In this document: positions 19,659 through 29,082 of the stretch, one piece after another
Position numbering within the stretch: the first letter of the stretch is position 1
How the letters are laid out: each line of letters starts with the position of its first letter
Assembly: GCF_009761395.1 (NCBI RefSeq)
Contig: NZ_LEKN01000001.1
Span: 310,001-374,000 of the forward strand
Direction of reading: 5' to 3'
DNA: 64,000 nucleotides
Source: Ursidibacter maritimus
Lineage (GTDB): Bacteria; Pseudomonadota; Gammaproteobacteria; Enterobacterales; Pasteurellaceae
Program-made: the position numbers and the translations under genes
The notes under the pieces: model-generated
Told to the model about the DNA's origin: nothing
The model's input: the letters and a program-made list of their open reading frames with translations, nothing else
Database searches by the model: none

Positions 19659-20723
19659 TTAAATTAAAAATAAATAGGGTATTAAGTTCATTATGATCAT
19701 CGTGGAAATAGATTGTAATAAGCGGGAAGATCCGAAGATAAATCCGCGATTTGTTCCATTATCAAATTTCACTAATAAATTAGCCATTGCGGTTAAAACA
19801 TAAACTTCAATGACAGTAAATACAATCAAATAAAGATAGGCTGAAACCAGTGATGCATACTTCAAGGTAATAAACCAGGGTAAAATCATGCCCACTGCTA
19901 ATAATGGCCCAATCCAAAGTAGTTGCTTTTGGGTTAAATTGATATGTTTAGAAAAGGTTGATTGTAACCCTACCGTCATTAAACCATTGATAAATAATGC
20001 AACAGGAATCTGCTCAGGTACACTTAGTTTATTATCAAATAGATAAGGGAAAATTACGAAGAAAGACATTGCTACACTAATCGGCAAGAGTAGCATCAAA
20101 TGGACGAATAAAAACTCTTTTGTAATAATTTCTCGAATTTGTCCCCAACGAAATTTAACTAAGCTATTCACATTTTTCATTTGATAAAATGGTCTTGCCA
20201 TAAAAGTAAAAAGTACTGCTTCTAATAAAAAACAGCACCAGATAAGCCATTCAATCTGTTCAAATTTAATAAAAGGAATCGTTAATAACGGTGCTGCCAT
20301 TGATGACATACTAGTGACTTTCAAAAACTTCCCTTGTAAGCGAGTTTTAGCGGAGTATTCATCTCCGGCTAACGCCAATAAACAGGCTCTTGCATTCGTC
20401 GCAAATAGACAGCTTCCCAACCCAAAGCAGATCGTTGCTAATAATAGTACGAAATAGTGTGTTGCAGAGAGAAAGAAAATATAGGCAATCACATCAAGTA
20501 AGCAACCTAATAACATCATTTTAGCTAAGCCGTAGCGGTCACCTAGTATTCCTGCCACAATAGCTAATGCTTGGCTACAAAAGAATAGCAACGAGAGCGA
20601 AAATGCGATTTGTGCATTAGATAAGCCTTTTTGTTGTAGATACACAAAAAAGACGGTTTGCATTGAGAAAAAGGCAAGGGTAGAAATAAACCGCCGCCAC
20701 AATAATAGGTTTTCTAAAGACAT
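19659..20723 (-). CDS. Major facilitator superfamily transporter
   Basis: A 354-residue inner-membrane protein of about 11-12 helices, slightly short for an MFS carrier. The loop between helices 2 and 3 holds the MFS motif A variant GDRYGLAKMM, and NARACLLAL in helix 4 fits the MDR1-like group. The substrate cannot be told. It is probably co-transcribed with crcB downstream. Confidence 0.8.
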   Translation of the reverse strand: MSLENLLLWRRFISTLAFFSMQTVFFVYLQQKGLSNAQIAFSLSLLFFCSQALAIVAGILGDRYGLAKMMLLGCLLDVIAYIFFLSATHYFVLLLATICFGLGSCLFATNARACLLALAGDEYSAKTRLQGKFLKVTSMSSMAAPLLTIPFIKFEQIEWLIWCCFLLEAVLFTFMARPFYQMKNVNSLVKFRWGQIREIITKEFLFVHLMLLLPISVAMSFFVIFPYLFDNKLSVPEQIPVALFINGLMTVGLQSTFSKHINLTQKQLLWIGPLLAVGMILPWFITLKYASLVSAYLYLIVFTVIEVYVLTAMANLLVKFDNGTNRGFIFGSSRLLQSISTMIIMNLIPYLFLI

Positions 20724-20895
20724 TAAGGATACACCGATATAAACAGAAAACGTTATTATACAACAAGAATAAGTAGGTAGGTTTTACAGAAGAATAAACC
20801 CAATCTGATAGACTCCCATTTATAACCGTAGTGCCTGTCAGATTAAGTTTGATCTTCTATACTAGATCGCAAGATTAAAACAATTCTCCACTAAC

Positions 20896-21096
20896 TCATA
20901 CCGTAATCGAAATATCCTTTCCAAATTGCTTGATGCAGCCCTTAAGTGATAAAAGATAGCATTGAAAGCGAGGATCAATCGACATATCATTCCCATCTTC
21001 CCAATTATCTTCTGTTGCATTTTTAGAGTGAATCAAATGAACATCTTTTCTATTTAGTGCAAAATAATCACCGATAGTGTAAATCAACATAGGCAT
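20896..21096 (-). CDS. Small hypothetical protein (66 aa)
   Basis: A short open frame starting MPMLIYTIGDYFALN, with a good AAAGAGGAAA ribosome site 8 bases upstream, which is the main reason to accept it. The product is soluble and mildly acidic, with two cysteines (FQCYLL, KGCIKQF). I do not recognise a family. It lies between the MFS gene and the DUF262 gene on the same strand. The 172-base gap between it and the MFS gene (20724-20895) shows only a weak AATCTGA/TCAGATT inverted pair. Confidence 0.5.
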   Translation of the reverse strand: MPMLIYTIGDYFALNRKDVHLIHSKNATEDNWEDGNDMSIDPRFQCYLLSLKGCIKQFGKDISITV

Positions 21097-21210
21097 AGTT
21101 ATTTCCTCTTTTGTTTTAATGTGATTATTGTAATAAGTGAGACGACATTTAGTATGGCTAGGAAATATAAAAAAGGCTTAGATCGAAATAACCTAAACCT
21201 CCAGATTTAA

Positions 21211-22890
21211 TTACAAGTTTTTAGAAAAGAATGACTGGAGTAAATCAATCATTTGTGTCTCTCTAACTTCAATATCTTCTTTATTCCAGTCAGATTTCTC
21301 ATATTTACTAAGTTTTTTAACTTCATAGATCTTAGACAACGCATACTTTTCTTTTTTCTTACCGAAATAACCATTTCCAGCCTGAATATTCAACCTACTT
21401 TCAAATGGAATTTTATTACCTAGTCTTTCTAAGTAAGATTCAGCTTCTTTTAAATCCCAACTATTATAATTAGTATCTTGCCATTTCTTAGGAAAAATAT
21501 GCTCAATATCAAAAGTAGATGAAATCAATTCTTTTTGATCATCTCCTGCAACAAGATAAGAATGCAAAAGAATTAAAGACTTAGTTAACTTGGAGTTGCT
21601 AAACAAACGAATATTTTTGAAAACTTCGTCTTTGTTTGGCAATTCTAACATTGAACCTTTCTTACCTCTCCAATAAACAAAAACACAGAACTTGAAAACA
21701 TCTGTTTTTATTGCATTAACCGTAGGGCTTTCAATGAATTTTGCAAATAAAAATGCCACTAGCTTTTTAAGAAGAGACAAAAATTCTTCATTAAACTCTT
21801 TATATTCAGAAAAGAAGAAAACACTAACTACATATTTCCAATAATCATTTGGATAATGATTAAGACATTGTATATATTTTCTACACTCAATAGAGATATA
21901 ATCGTTATCTTCTTTAACTGGAGTTGGGCTTTGGTTTCTTATTTCAAACCAGAATTTTGCCAACTTAATTAAACTATCTAGATCTACATCTTTTAAGTGT
22001 TCTTTTAAATAAAATCTTCTTAAAGCAATTTCTTTTTCTGTATTTTCATTTCTAGCTCTAATAACATGAGAATAATATCTGAAAATATCATCTATGTTTA
22101 ATCCAGATAATTTACATATTTCTGAAAACTCTTTCCATTTCTCAACAAATTCTTTTCTATTTTCAGAAGTTTTATACATCTTAGCTTTGAAAATATCTGA
22201 ATCGGATAACGGTAGTCCTCTATCATTTAATGTTGAAAAAATGGTCAATGCAGTATCTTGGCTATCACATTTTATAGGTAATATAATACATTGTTCCAAT
22301 ATTGTTACACATAGGTTCTCCCATTCCATTGGGTGATTTTTTGCGTAATCTTGTGATGTTTTTAGGAAATAAGCATAATTTTGAGTATAGTTATCTAATT
22401 TCTTTTCATCAAATAGCCCACTCTCAATAATTTTATGAAATGTCTCATTATCTGCTTCAGTAGCAACATCGGAAAGAATCTTAATATTAGACTTATTATC
22501 TACTTCTCGAGAAATTCTTTCAATTTCCCATATACAAGGCTCTAATCTTTGTTTCAGACCAATTACATTTTTATTATTGCTATCCATTTTTTCTAGTTGA
22601 GTATAAAAAGCTCTTAATAACAACATAAAAGATGTTATTCTTTGCTGACCATCAATAATTTCTTGATTATCATTATTTTCATAGGAAACAATCGTACCAA
22701 GAAAATAACTTTCATGTTTAGCTGCTTCTTCTGTTTTGCTAAAAGACTCAATATCACTCCATAGTGTTTCACACTTTTCAATATCCCAACTATATGGTCT
22801 CTGATAGTCTGGAATAATGAATTTTTTTCCTCTTGGTAATTTACTAAAAAGGTTTTCAATACTCTCTTTACTAATATGCAAATCTGTCAT
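21211..22890 (-). CDS. DUF262/DUF1524 protein, GmrSD-type type IV restriction-like nuclease
   Basis: A 559-residue protein with both halves of the GmrSD architecture. The N-terminal DUF262 (ParB/Srx-like nucleotidase fold) has IPDYQRPYSWD at residues 26-36 and DGQQR at 80-84. The C-terminal DUF1524 HNH nuclease has FDIEHIFPKKW from residue 460 and the later LGNKI and FGKKKEKY elements. GmrSD enzymes cut phage DNA with modified (for example glucosylated) hydroxymethylcytosine using NTP. AGGAG lies before the ATG. It seems intact, unlike its upstream neighbours, and is AT-rich. It forms part of the 21-29 kb accessory block. Confidence 0.85.
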   Translation of the reverse strand: MTDLHISKESIENLFSKLPRGKKFIIPDYQRPYSWDIEKCETLWSDIESFSKTEEAAKHESYFLGTIVSYENNDNQEIIDGQQRITSFMLLLRAFYTQLEKMDSNNKNVIGLKQRLEPCIWEIERISREVDNKSNIKILSDVATEADNETFHKIIESGLFDEKKLDNYTQNYAYFLKTSQDYAKNHPMEWENLCVTILEQCIILPIKCDSQDTALTIFSTLNDRGLPLSDSDIFKAKMYKTSENRKEFVEKWKEFSEICKLSGLNIDDIFRYYSHVIRARNENTEKEIALRRFYLKEHLKDVDLDSLIKLAKFWFEIRNQSPTPVKEDNDYISIECRKYIQCLNHYPNDYWKYVVSVFFFSEYKEFNEEFLSLLKKLVAFLFAKFIESPTVNAIKTDVFKFCVFVYWRGKKGSMLELPNKDEVFKNIRLFSNSKLTKSLILLHSYLVAGDDQKELISSTFDIEHIFPKKWQDTNYNSWDLKEAESYLERLGNKIPFESRLNIQAGNGYFGKKKEKYALSKIYEVKKLSKYEKSDWNKEDIEVRETQMIDLLQSFFSKNL

Positions 22891-22912
22891 TTTACAATCT
22901 CCTAAGTTTAAT

Positions 22913-23214
22913 TTAACAAATTTTAGGAATTATAACCGACATATAATCATAAAACATCAAATCTTTCACCAACTTTTGATAGCCATTTAACCGTTCTAAA
23001 ATATTATCATATCTATCCCAAATCTGTTTTCTATTACCTGAATCAATGCTGTCAGTTAATCCATCAGTGCATAATAAGAGCATATCTCATTCTTGAAGTA
23101 TAATTTCTTGAAAACATATTGAAAAACAGATTCGCCATTAAATAACGCATCTTGATTACGCCGTTTATTTTTTCCTGCTAGCTGACAAAAACTAATTTTG
23201 CAAAATTTTTCCAT
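22913..23214 (-). pseudogene. Remnant of a PP2C-family protein phosphatase
   Basis: No intact gene, but both ends of a PP2C phosphatase can be read. From an ATG at 23214 the frame gives CQLAGKNKRRNQDALFNGE, the N-terminal PP2C motif with the metal-binding Asp. In another frame ending with TAA at 22913-22915 the sequence gives LQE-stop-DMLLLCTDGLTDS, the conserved GD-x-LLLCTDGLTD motif. The centre, including the DGMGG-type region, is deleted, the frame changes near 23105-23130, and a TGA at 23087-23089 stands where the family has Gly. It lies 17 bases from the sirtuin frame and is co-oriented with it. Confidence 0.75.
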
Positions 23215-23231
23215 TTTTCTACCGCTTATTT

Positions 23232-24074
23232 TTAGTCTGATTCATCTACATTAAGCAACGCATCAATAGCTTTTAATGCCTCAAGTGCGGTCATTTCTAG
23301 GCTCAAAAAGTGCATTTTCGGCACACCGCTATTTTGCGTATTGATACGAATGAGACCTCACTTTTTCATTTTTGCTGTGCGTTCAGAAAAATGTCTTACC
23401 GTTGGAATGGCTTTGCCTGCTCCTAGCTCAATCACGAGAAGATTTTTTACCTTTTCTAACCACATATCCAACCGCACTTTTTTGGTATTTTGGTAAGTGC
23501 TTACATAAGTCCAATCATTAAACATCAGCACATTTTGACGAGCTAAGCCACCACAATTAGGGCAATGTGGCTTTTCGCTAGTTAAACGTAACATTGTATT
23601 ATCGACTTCAGGGTGAAAATCCTGCGCAGACCAACTCAAATGGTGACAATTTTTAATACATTGCTGACGTTCCAACGTGCCGTGTACTTCATAAACGCAA
23701 CTTTCTTCAAAACCTGCTTTTTGGAAATGTCCATCTACGTTGCTGGTAAAAACAAAGTAGCCTTGCGGTTTTGTAGCTGCCCAGCGTTTTAAAATTTGAT
23801 ACCCCTCGTGCGGTATAATATTGCGGTATTGCAACAAGCGATGTCCGTAAAACCAATAAGCAAGTTCGGGATTTTGGTCGTACGCAAGCAGTGTGGCAAT
23901 ATCTTCAAAATTGATATTATGCTCACGAAAAGCAGGATAAGCATTCCAAAATCCACCCACACTGCGAAAATCGGGTAAGCCAGAATCAACGCTCATACCT
24001 GCACCAGCAGTAATTAAAATACCATCGGATTTTTTAATTAATTCAACAGCGTAATTAAGATCGTTTTTCATCAA
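23232..24074 (-). pseudogene. Sir2-family NAD-dependent deacylase interrupted by an in-frame TGA
   Basis: The first 238 codons (to 23358) encode a sirtuin: GAGMSVDSGLPDFRS at residues 23-38, the NAD motif FTSNVDGHF at 109-117, catalytic His131 in VYEVHGTLE, and zinc cysteines 139, 143, 171 and 174. A TGA (23360-23358) then stops the frame. The same frame goes on for 41 more codons with GLIRINTQNSGVP, the LIRIN motif that closes many sirtuin cores, ending in TAA at 23232. So the gene was probably about 280 codons and has a nonsense mutation. The shortened form keeps the catalytic core but loses the last NAD-contacting segment; activity is uncertain. It sits 49 bases after the tandem AAA+ gene. 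Confidence 0.8.
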
Positions 24075-24123
24075 TTATTTCCTCTGCGAGATTTGATTAT
24101 CCCAAGCTTCCCCATATAACTAG

Positions 24124-26199
24124 CTAGAAGCCAATTCTTCTTGTTTGGTTGAATTGGGGCTTAATTTGGCACTCTTCTTGCAAAGCATTTAACCACGTTT
24201 TCGTTTCTTCAAATGAGGAAAATTGATGACGACGAGCTACTGCTGCAAAATCCCCAGGTGTCAGTAAATTCAAGCATTCGATAAAATGCAGATCTCTTTC
24301 GCTTAACTTTCCTAAGCCTAATTTTTCAGCCTGATTTTGTGCAAAATCTTGGCGTTGTTTCGGGGTAAGGTAATCGAATTTCAGTTTGAGATCAAAGCGA
24401 CGCAATGCTGCAGGATCGAGTAAATCTATCAAATTAGTAGAAACGATCAACAAGCCATCGAATCTTTCAATTTGCGTTAACATTTCATTCACTTGAGAAC
24501 GCTCCCAGCTGCGCTGTGCCCCATCTCGCGAAAACAAAAAGCTATCAACTTCGTCAAAAACTAATACACAATTATCTGATTTAGCTTGCTCAAATGCCTG
24601 TGCAATTTTTTTCTCCGTACCTCCCACATAAGGATCAAGTAAATCAGATCCCTGTTTAAGCAATAGCGGCATATCAAGTTGCTCTGCAAGCCACATTGCC
24701 CAAGCAGTTTTACCTGTTCCAGCAGGACCGTAGCAACAAATTCGACCTTTTTTATTGCGTTTTAATCCTTCACTGATGTGGTGAATGTTCCCTTGACAAG
24801 AAACCCAATCCAAATCATACGATACTTTATTTTCAGCAAGCGGTTGAATTTTCACTTTTCTTTGCGATTGCAAAGTTTGATTAAATAGATTAAGCAGAAT
24901 ATCTGCAAAATTTTTATCTACAAAATTTACCTGATTTGCTACCTTAATTGCCCTTTCTAAAATCGCAGGTGTTAATGACCGCTCTTGAGCAAAATGTTGC
25001 ACATAGGCTTCTGATAGCTTATCTCCAACCAAAGAGCGGATCAATTCAGCTTTGTTTTTGATAGGCAATTCAGGCATTTCTAGAATAAAATCAAATCGGC
25101 GTAGAAATGCCTCATCAATACCATATACAGAATTGGAAAGCCAAATAATCGGTACGGCATTATTTTCCAACAACTGGTTTAACCATGCTTTGTTTTTCTG
25201 AGCTATAGAACGATCAAAGAATGAATTGGCAAATACATCTTCAATCTCATCAAAAATCAACAAATTACATTGGCTTCGTTCCAAAAGTGTTTGCGACAAT
25301 CGACAATGATTGAGGCGATTTTCAGCGCGAATAACATCACCATCATCGTCCATATAAGCAATATTATAAGCTGTTAAATTGAGCGAGTTTGCCAACACAT
25401 TCGCCAGTTCAGTTTTACCCGTACCAGGTCTGCCATAAATCAGAAAATTGACACCTTTTTGCTGTTTTTCAACTGCTCGTTGAAGATAATGCTGCATCAC
25501 ACTGAGATTTTCATCAAGGTAGTAAAAGTGAGCCAAAGAGAGCTTAGGTTGATCACTTAGAATCACACTGTTTTTTAATAATTTTTCTTCACTTATAGGG
25601 GAAAGGAGAAAATCTTCGGGATCTAAAATCTCGCCCCATTCTATAAATTCATCAATATCACTAGGGTTATAAGCACGATTTAACAATCCATACTGAAAGA
25701 GTTTGCTACTCTTTTTTAGGCTAGAACGCACACTTTCTCTCGGTAAGTTAAGCAATTCCGCTAAAATATCTGTCGATTGAGCCAAATTTTTTTGTGAAAA
25801 ATAATTAAAAACGTCTTCAAAACCACTTTCAATTTTGAGATGTAATGAAAAACGTAATACTTCAACTTCAGGAGCATTTAATGATAGAATTTGAGCCAAT
25901 TTTGCTAAATTTTCTTCCGTTTGTAGCCAATCTTTATCAGAAAATACGGTCGTTTTTTTCAATTTTTTATAACGTGGTAGCAATAACTGCTTAACTAATT
26001 CAGGTAAATTTTCTTCTCGCTCTAACTTACTCGGTAAGCCTAATGCACTCGCAACCTCATTGCTTTTCCAACGGGATTCTTGAAAAATTGCTTCTAGCCC
26101 TCTATGTTCAAACAACACTTTCAACATCATTTTTTCAGCATAAAGCGATACTGTTGGTGCGGTTAGTTTATACATTTGCTCATTTTCTACTCTTTCCAT
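24124..26199 (-). CDS. Tandem AAA+ ATPase
   Basis: A 691-residue protein with an N-terminal helical region of about 240 residues and two AAA+ modules. The first has Walker A GRPGTGKT near residues 256-263 and Walker B LLIFDE; the second has Walker A GPAGTGKT near 491-498 and Walker B LVFDEVD, with an Arg pair in PAALRRFD. Two ATPase rings in one chain suggest a ring-shaped remodelling machine; the target is unknown. The start at 26199 is chosen because GGAGGG lies 8 bases upstream; a start 15 bases earlier would put that site inside the gene. A terminator hairpin of the preceding gene ends only about 20 bases before it. The sirtuin follows closely. Confidence 0.85.
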   Translation of the reverse strand: MERVENEQMYKLTAPTVSLYAEKMMLKVLFEHRGLEAIFQESRWKSNEVASALGLPSKLEREENLPELVKQLLLPRYKKLKKTTVFSDKDWLQTEENLAKLAQILSLNAPEVEVLRFSLHLKIESGFEDVFNYFSQKNLAQSTDILAELLNLPRESVRSSLKKSSKLFQYGLLNRAYNPSDIDEFIEWGEILDPEDFLLSPISEEKLLKNSVILSDQPKLSLAHFYYLDENLSVMQHYLQRAVEKQQKGVNFLIYGRPGTGKTELANVLANSLNLTAYNIAYMDDDGDVIRAENRLNHCRLSQTLLERSQCNLLIFDEIEDVFANSFFDRSIAQKNKAWLNQLLENNAVPIIWLSNSVYGIDEAFLRRFDFILEMPELPIKNKAELIRSLVGDKLSEAYVQHFAQERSLTPAILERAIKVANQVNFVDKNFADILLNLFNQTLQSQRKVKIQPLAENKVSYDLDWVSCQGNIHHISEGLKRNKKGRICCYGPAGTGKTAWAMWLAEQLDMPLLLKQGSDLLDPYVGGTEKKIAQAFEQAKSDNCVLVFDEVDSFLFSRDGAQRSWERSQVNEMLTQIERFDGLLIVSTNLIDLLDPAALRRFDLKLKFDYLTPKQRQDFAQNQAEKLGLGKLSERDLHFIECLNLLTPGDFAAVARRHQFSSFEETKTWLNALQEECQIKPQFNQTRRIGF

Positions 26200-26216
26200 T
26201 TTATTACCCTCCATAA

Positions 26217-26250
26217 AAAATACCTTTCATCTTTTGATGAAAGGTATTTT
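26217..26250 (-). terminator. Terminator between the nuclease-like gene and the tandem AAA+ gene
   Basis: A perfect 15-bp stem (AAAATACCTTTCATC at 26217-26231 with GATGAAAGGTATTTT at 26236-26250) and a 4-base loop, followed on the minus strand by a T run. It ends about 18 bases before the AAA+ start codon and may uncouple the two genes. Confidence 0.85.
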
Positions 26251-26288
26251 AGAGATTAAAGCGACAAATTATGTCGCCATATATTCGA

Positions 26289-27305
26289 TTACATTAACTC
26301 TTTATGAAATTCAGTAAAGAAATTTTGGTAGTTATGTATATTTTCAATAACTTTGGCAACATTAATAATTCCATCACCAAGCCAATTTTCCTGCTCAACA
26401 ACAGCAAAAGTCATATAAGCTCCTGAACCAAATCGTTCAGGCTTTTTAATCCCTATTAATCCTGATTTTCTAGCCTTATTCACAATAGCCCTATAAAGCT
26501 CATTTCTAACATCTGCCCTTGACTCTTCCATATTGGAATCAGTTTCAACTTTAAAACATAATCTATTTTTATACTGTTCTAACTGCATATAAATACTGCA
26601 ATGATACTTCCAATCTAACCAAGAAAAGCAGCACCACCAAAATCCACCATTAGGATTATTGGCAAACCCCCAATTAATATCATCTAATTTCAGGCTTTTC
26701 TCAATGAGCATATAAAAACCTTCCCAATCATTTCCTTTCCATTCTCTAATATTCTTTTCTATAAACTTATTGTATCTATTGTTTATATCAGATAAATTAA
26801 TAAAGAAGTCGTTAAAAATATCATTTTTGATTGACGAGTATTTATTAATAATTGAGAGAATTTTAGGACGATCAAAAACCACATATTCTTCATTTATTAC
26901 ATGATTAAGACTAGATAAGCTCTCATTGCCTGTTTTTAAGTAAATAAGCACAGGTTCTAATAAGTTTCTCTCTTTGCAATGTTTTTCTGCATTAACTTTA
27001 TATCGATATAACTGTTTATCGTGTTGCCTTGTATAAGTTTTATCTTCAATAACAACAAAGTATTTATTATTAATTGTTACAATAATATCAATATTTTTCC
27101 ATTGTCGTTTCGCATCTACATTTTTTATTGTTTCATTAAAAGACGAATATTTAGTTTTAATCATCTCCATAATAAATTCTCTAGCACATTGATTTAATAA
27201 ATGCTCTTCATATTTTTCATCAGCAAATGATATTAGCCATGTAAAAAATGCATCTTGGCTAAGTTCTTTGGTTGCTATGCTAAAAAGATTTGGTGTATTC
27301 ATCAT
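26289..27305 (-). CDS. PD-(D/E)XK nuclease family protein
   Basis: A 338-residue protein. The N-terminal third has a PD-(D/E)XK core: NIDIIVTINNKYFVVIEDKTY, where Asp (about residue 73) and the EDK pair (about 86-88) are the metal-binding residues, followed by HDKQLYRY. This is the pattern of the PDDEXK_4 group. The C-terminal part, rich in aromatic residues (GGFWWCCFSWLDW), is not assigned. It is lower in GC than the AAA+ gene next to it and ends in its own terminator, which suggests a separate arrival. Such proteins often occur in defence islands; no function is shown here. Confidence 0.7.
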   Translation of the reverse strand: MMNTPNLFSIATKELSQDAFFTWLISFADEKYEEHLLNQCAREFIMEMIKTKYSSFNETIKNVDAKRQWKNIDIIVTINNKYFVVIEDKTYTRQHDKQLYRYKVNAEKHCKERNLLEPVLIYLKTGNESLSSLNHVINEEYVVFDRPKILSIINKYSSIKNDIFNDFFINLSDINNRYNKFIEKNIREWKGNDWEGFYMLIEKSLKLDDINWGFANNPNGGFWWCCFSWLDWKYHCSIYMQLEQYKNRLCFKVETDSNMEESRADVRNELYRAIVNKARKSGLIGIKKPERFGSGAYMTFAVVEQENWLGDGIINVAKVIENIHNYQNFFTEFHKELM

Positions 27306-27440
27306 ATACTCCCTAAGATAATTATAAACTCATATGAATTCCATCAAATTATAGTCAATTAATATCAAAGTTAAATTAGATAAGTTTGATTGCATTGAAC
27401 ACGGATTAATGTTTTGTCATTAATTAACTATAGTATCGTA

Positions 27441-28379
27441 TTAAATAACTTCCCGACTAACTTCTTCCAAATCATCTCCAAACTTCGCAATCCACCAATT
27501 TAGCATTTCACTTTCGACTACTGTAGCTTTCACAAGATAGGTTTCGCCTTCATCAATAATACTTTGATCGGCAGACAAAGGTGTTTCTGTTAAATGAAAC
27601 CCTGAAGGTTTAGCAATGCGGAAAGTAAAACGGATCTTTTTACCATCACCAAAGCCAAAATGTTGTTCGGCAAGGTAGTGTTTCAGATTGAAATCAGGAC
27701 GCTTAAAGACAAAAGTGGTGGCTTTGGCACTGATAAAACGATGTAAAGCAAGATGCCTGATTTTATCGTCCACATATTGCACGACCAGATACTGTGCTGC
27801 TCCTTGTTGTACGAGGGCAAGTGATTTAACTTCAGCGTAATGTTCCACACCAGATTGATTGCGATAATGTACTTCAAGCAAGCAATTATTATAAAGTGCG
27901 ATACTAATTTCCCTAAAAATAGAGTGCTCAATTTGAGCAGGCAAAAGCGGCTGGCTGGTTGGAGCAATGGCAACTTTATCTAGCCATTCAGCCCCTGATT
28001 TTTTGTGGCTATCATAAACAAGATTATATTCTGCTTGTTGAAAAAAGCCGTCCATTGAACTCATAATACTGACAGGTAAAATACCTTTGAGATATTGTTT
28101 TGCCAACATCAGAACAAGCGACTGTTGCTCATTTAAAATGGGTAAATCTAGCCCCTTAGTGTTCGGTTTCCAACGATAACCATAGGGGCGATCTCGCATA
28201 TCACATTCAATATCAAATTGTTCACAAAGTTTTTGCATTTGTCGTTGGATAGATCTTAAATCTCGTTGAATACCAAGATCTTTTAACTTTTGCAAAATTT
28301 CATCCGAAGTAATAAATCGAGTTTTCGGTATGAAGCGTAATATCTCAAGTTGTAATTGAAGTCCGGTAAAATTCTTCAT
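27441..28379 (-). CDS. WYL-domain transcriptional regulator
   Basis: A 312-residue regulator. The N-terminal winged helix (residues about 1-75; DLRSIQRQMQKLCEQF is the recognition region) is followed by a WYL domain with CLLEVHYRNQSG, QYLVVQYVDDKIRHLALHRF and a C-terminal WCX-type extension ending near DDLEEVSREVI. WYL regulators bind nucleic-acid ligands and often control defence and stress genes, for example BrxR and CapW. It stands first in the minus-strand row that goes on to the nuclease-like, AAA+, sirtuin and PP2C genes, with 135 bases to the next gene. Confidence 0.87.
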   Translation of the reverse strand: MKNFTGLQLQLEILRFIPKTRFITSDEILQKLKDLGIQRDLRSIQRQMQKLCEQFDIECDMRDRPYGYRWKPNTKGLDLPILNEQQSLVLMLAKQYLKGILPVSIMSSMDGFFQQAEYNLVYDSHKKSGAEWLDKVAIAPTSQPLLPAQIEHSIFREISIALYNNCLLEVHYRNQSGVEHYAEVKSLALVQQGAAQYLVVQYVDDKIRHLALHRFISAKATTFVFKRPDFNLKHYLAEQHFGFGDGKKIRFTFRIAKPSGFHLTETPLSADQSIIDEGETYLVKATVVESEMLNWWIAKFGDDLEEVSREVI

Positions 28380-28507
28380 TATTTTTTACTCATTGAATTT
28401 ATAATCTAAATGCAACATTTCAAAATGTGTTCGCAAGGAATTTAAATACTACTTGTTACCTTACAAATATTTACAATCATCTTAGCTTATTTGAGGGTGA
28501 AAGAATA

Positions 28508-28696
28508 ATGATTTTACTCAGCCCAGACGAAATTAATCAGTCAAATACTTATATATGCATCAGCCTCATTAATGTTAATAAAGTATGGAAAAGCAAAGCC
28601 AATCTGGCAATTCCCCATTTAGAATTATTCGCCTTATCTCGTCTTTTTTGTATTAAGAAATGGCGTGATAATGTGAATTTTTTGCAAACAAAATAA
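28508..28696 (+). CDS. Possible small protein (62 aa), unrecognised
   Basis: A short frame starting MILLSPDEINQSN with GAGG about 11 bases upstream. I do not recognise it. It is opposite in strand to its neighbours and stands beside a gene scrap, so it may be a remnant itself or chance. Confidence 0.25.
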   Translation: MILLSPDEINQSNTYICISLINVNKVWKSKANLAIPHLELFALSRLFCIKKWRDNVNFLQTK

Positions 28697-28720
28697 GGAA
28701 ATATATCGCTTGTTCGCTAG

Positions 28721-28834
28721 TTATCCAGGACTCAACGCATTGATCGGATTTAACCTTGTTGCATTTTGGACTGGCATATAGCCGAATATAATCGCAATTA
28801 CAGACTTTTTTAGCTCAACATATTGCGGAGTTTC
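28721..28834 (-). pseudogene. C-terminal remnant of a MacB/FtsX-type ABC transporter permease
   Basis: Thirty-seven codons read VELKKSVIAIIFGYMPVQNATRLNPINALSPG then stop. This is the closing signature of MacB-type permeases (last membrane helix, then FGYxPAxxAAxLxPIxAL). No upstream portion is readable, so it is a fragment. The rest of 28835-29035 shows nothing else that I can name. Confidence 0.6.
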
Positions 28835-29035
28835 CGTTAGATAGTTTGTGAATTATTTAGTTGAATAAAATAGAGATATCCCACACCGTTCAAAAGAAGT
28901 AGTGAATCGAAACCTAAAATGAATTTTTCATATTGATTTCGTAATAGAATCAAATTTACCTACTATTTTAAATGGTGTTTCCTAATGAAAACTGCAGTAA
29001 GCGAAAAGTTTTGTTGGTTAAGTTAAAATACGGAA

Positions 29036-29067
29036 ATAAAAAAGCACTTGTTGTTAGCAAGTGCTTT
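29036..29067 (-). terminator. Terminator of znuA
   Basis: AAAGCACTTG (29041-29050) pairs with CAAGTGCTTT (29058-29067); on the minus strand a T run follows. It lies 16 bases after the znuA stop. Confidence 0.85.
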
Positions 29068-29082
29068 CAAATTCAAGATAGC

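Noticed and set aside
23087-23360. Selenocysteine or recoded TGA in the PP2C and sirtuin genes
   Set aside because: The TGA codons do not replace catalytic cysteines, no SECIS-like stem was evident right after them, and the PP2C gene also has a deletion and frame change; decay is simpler.
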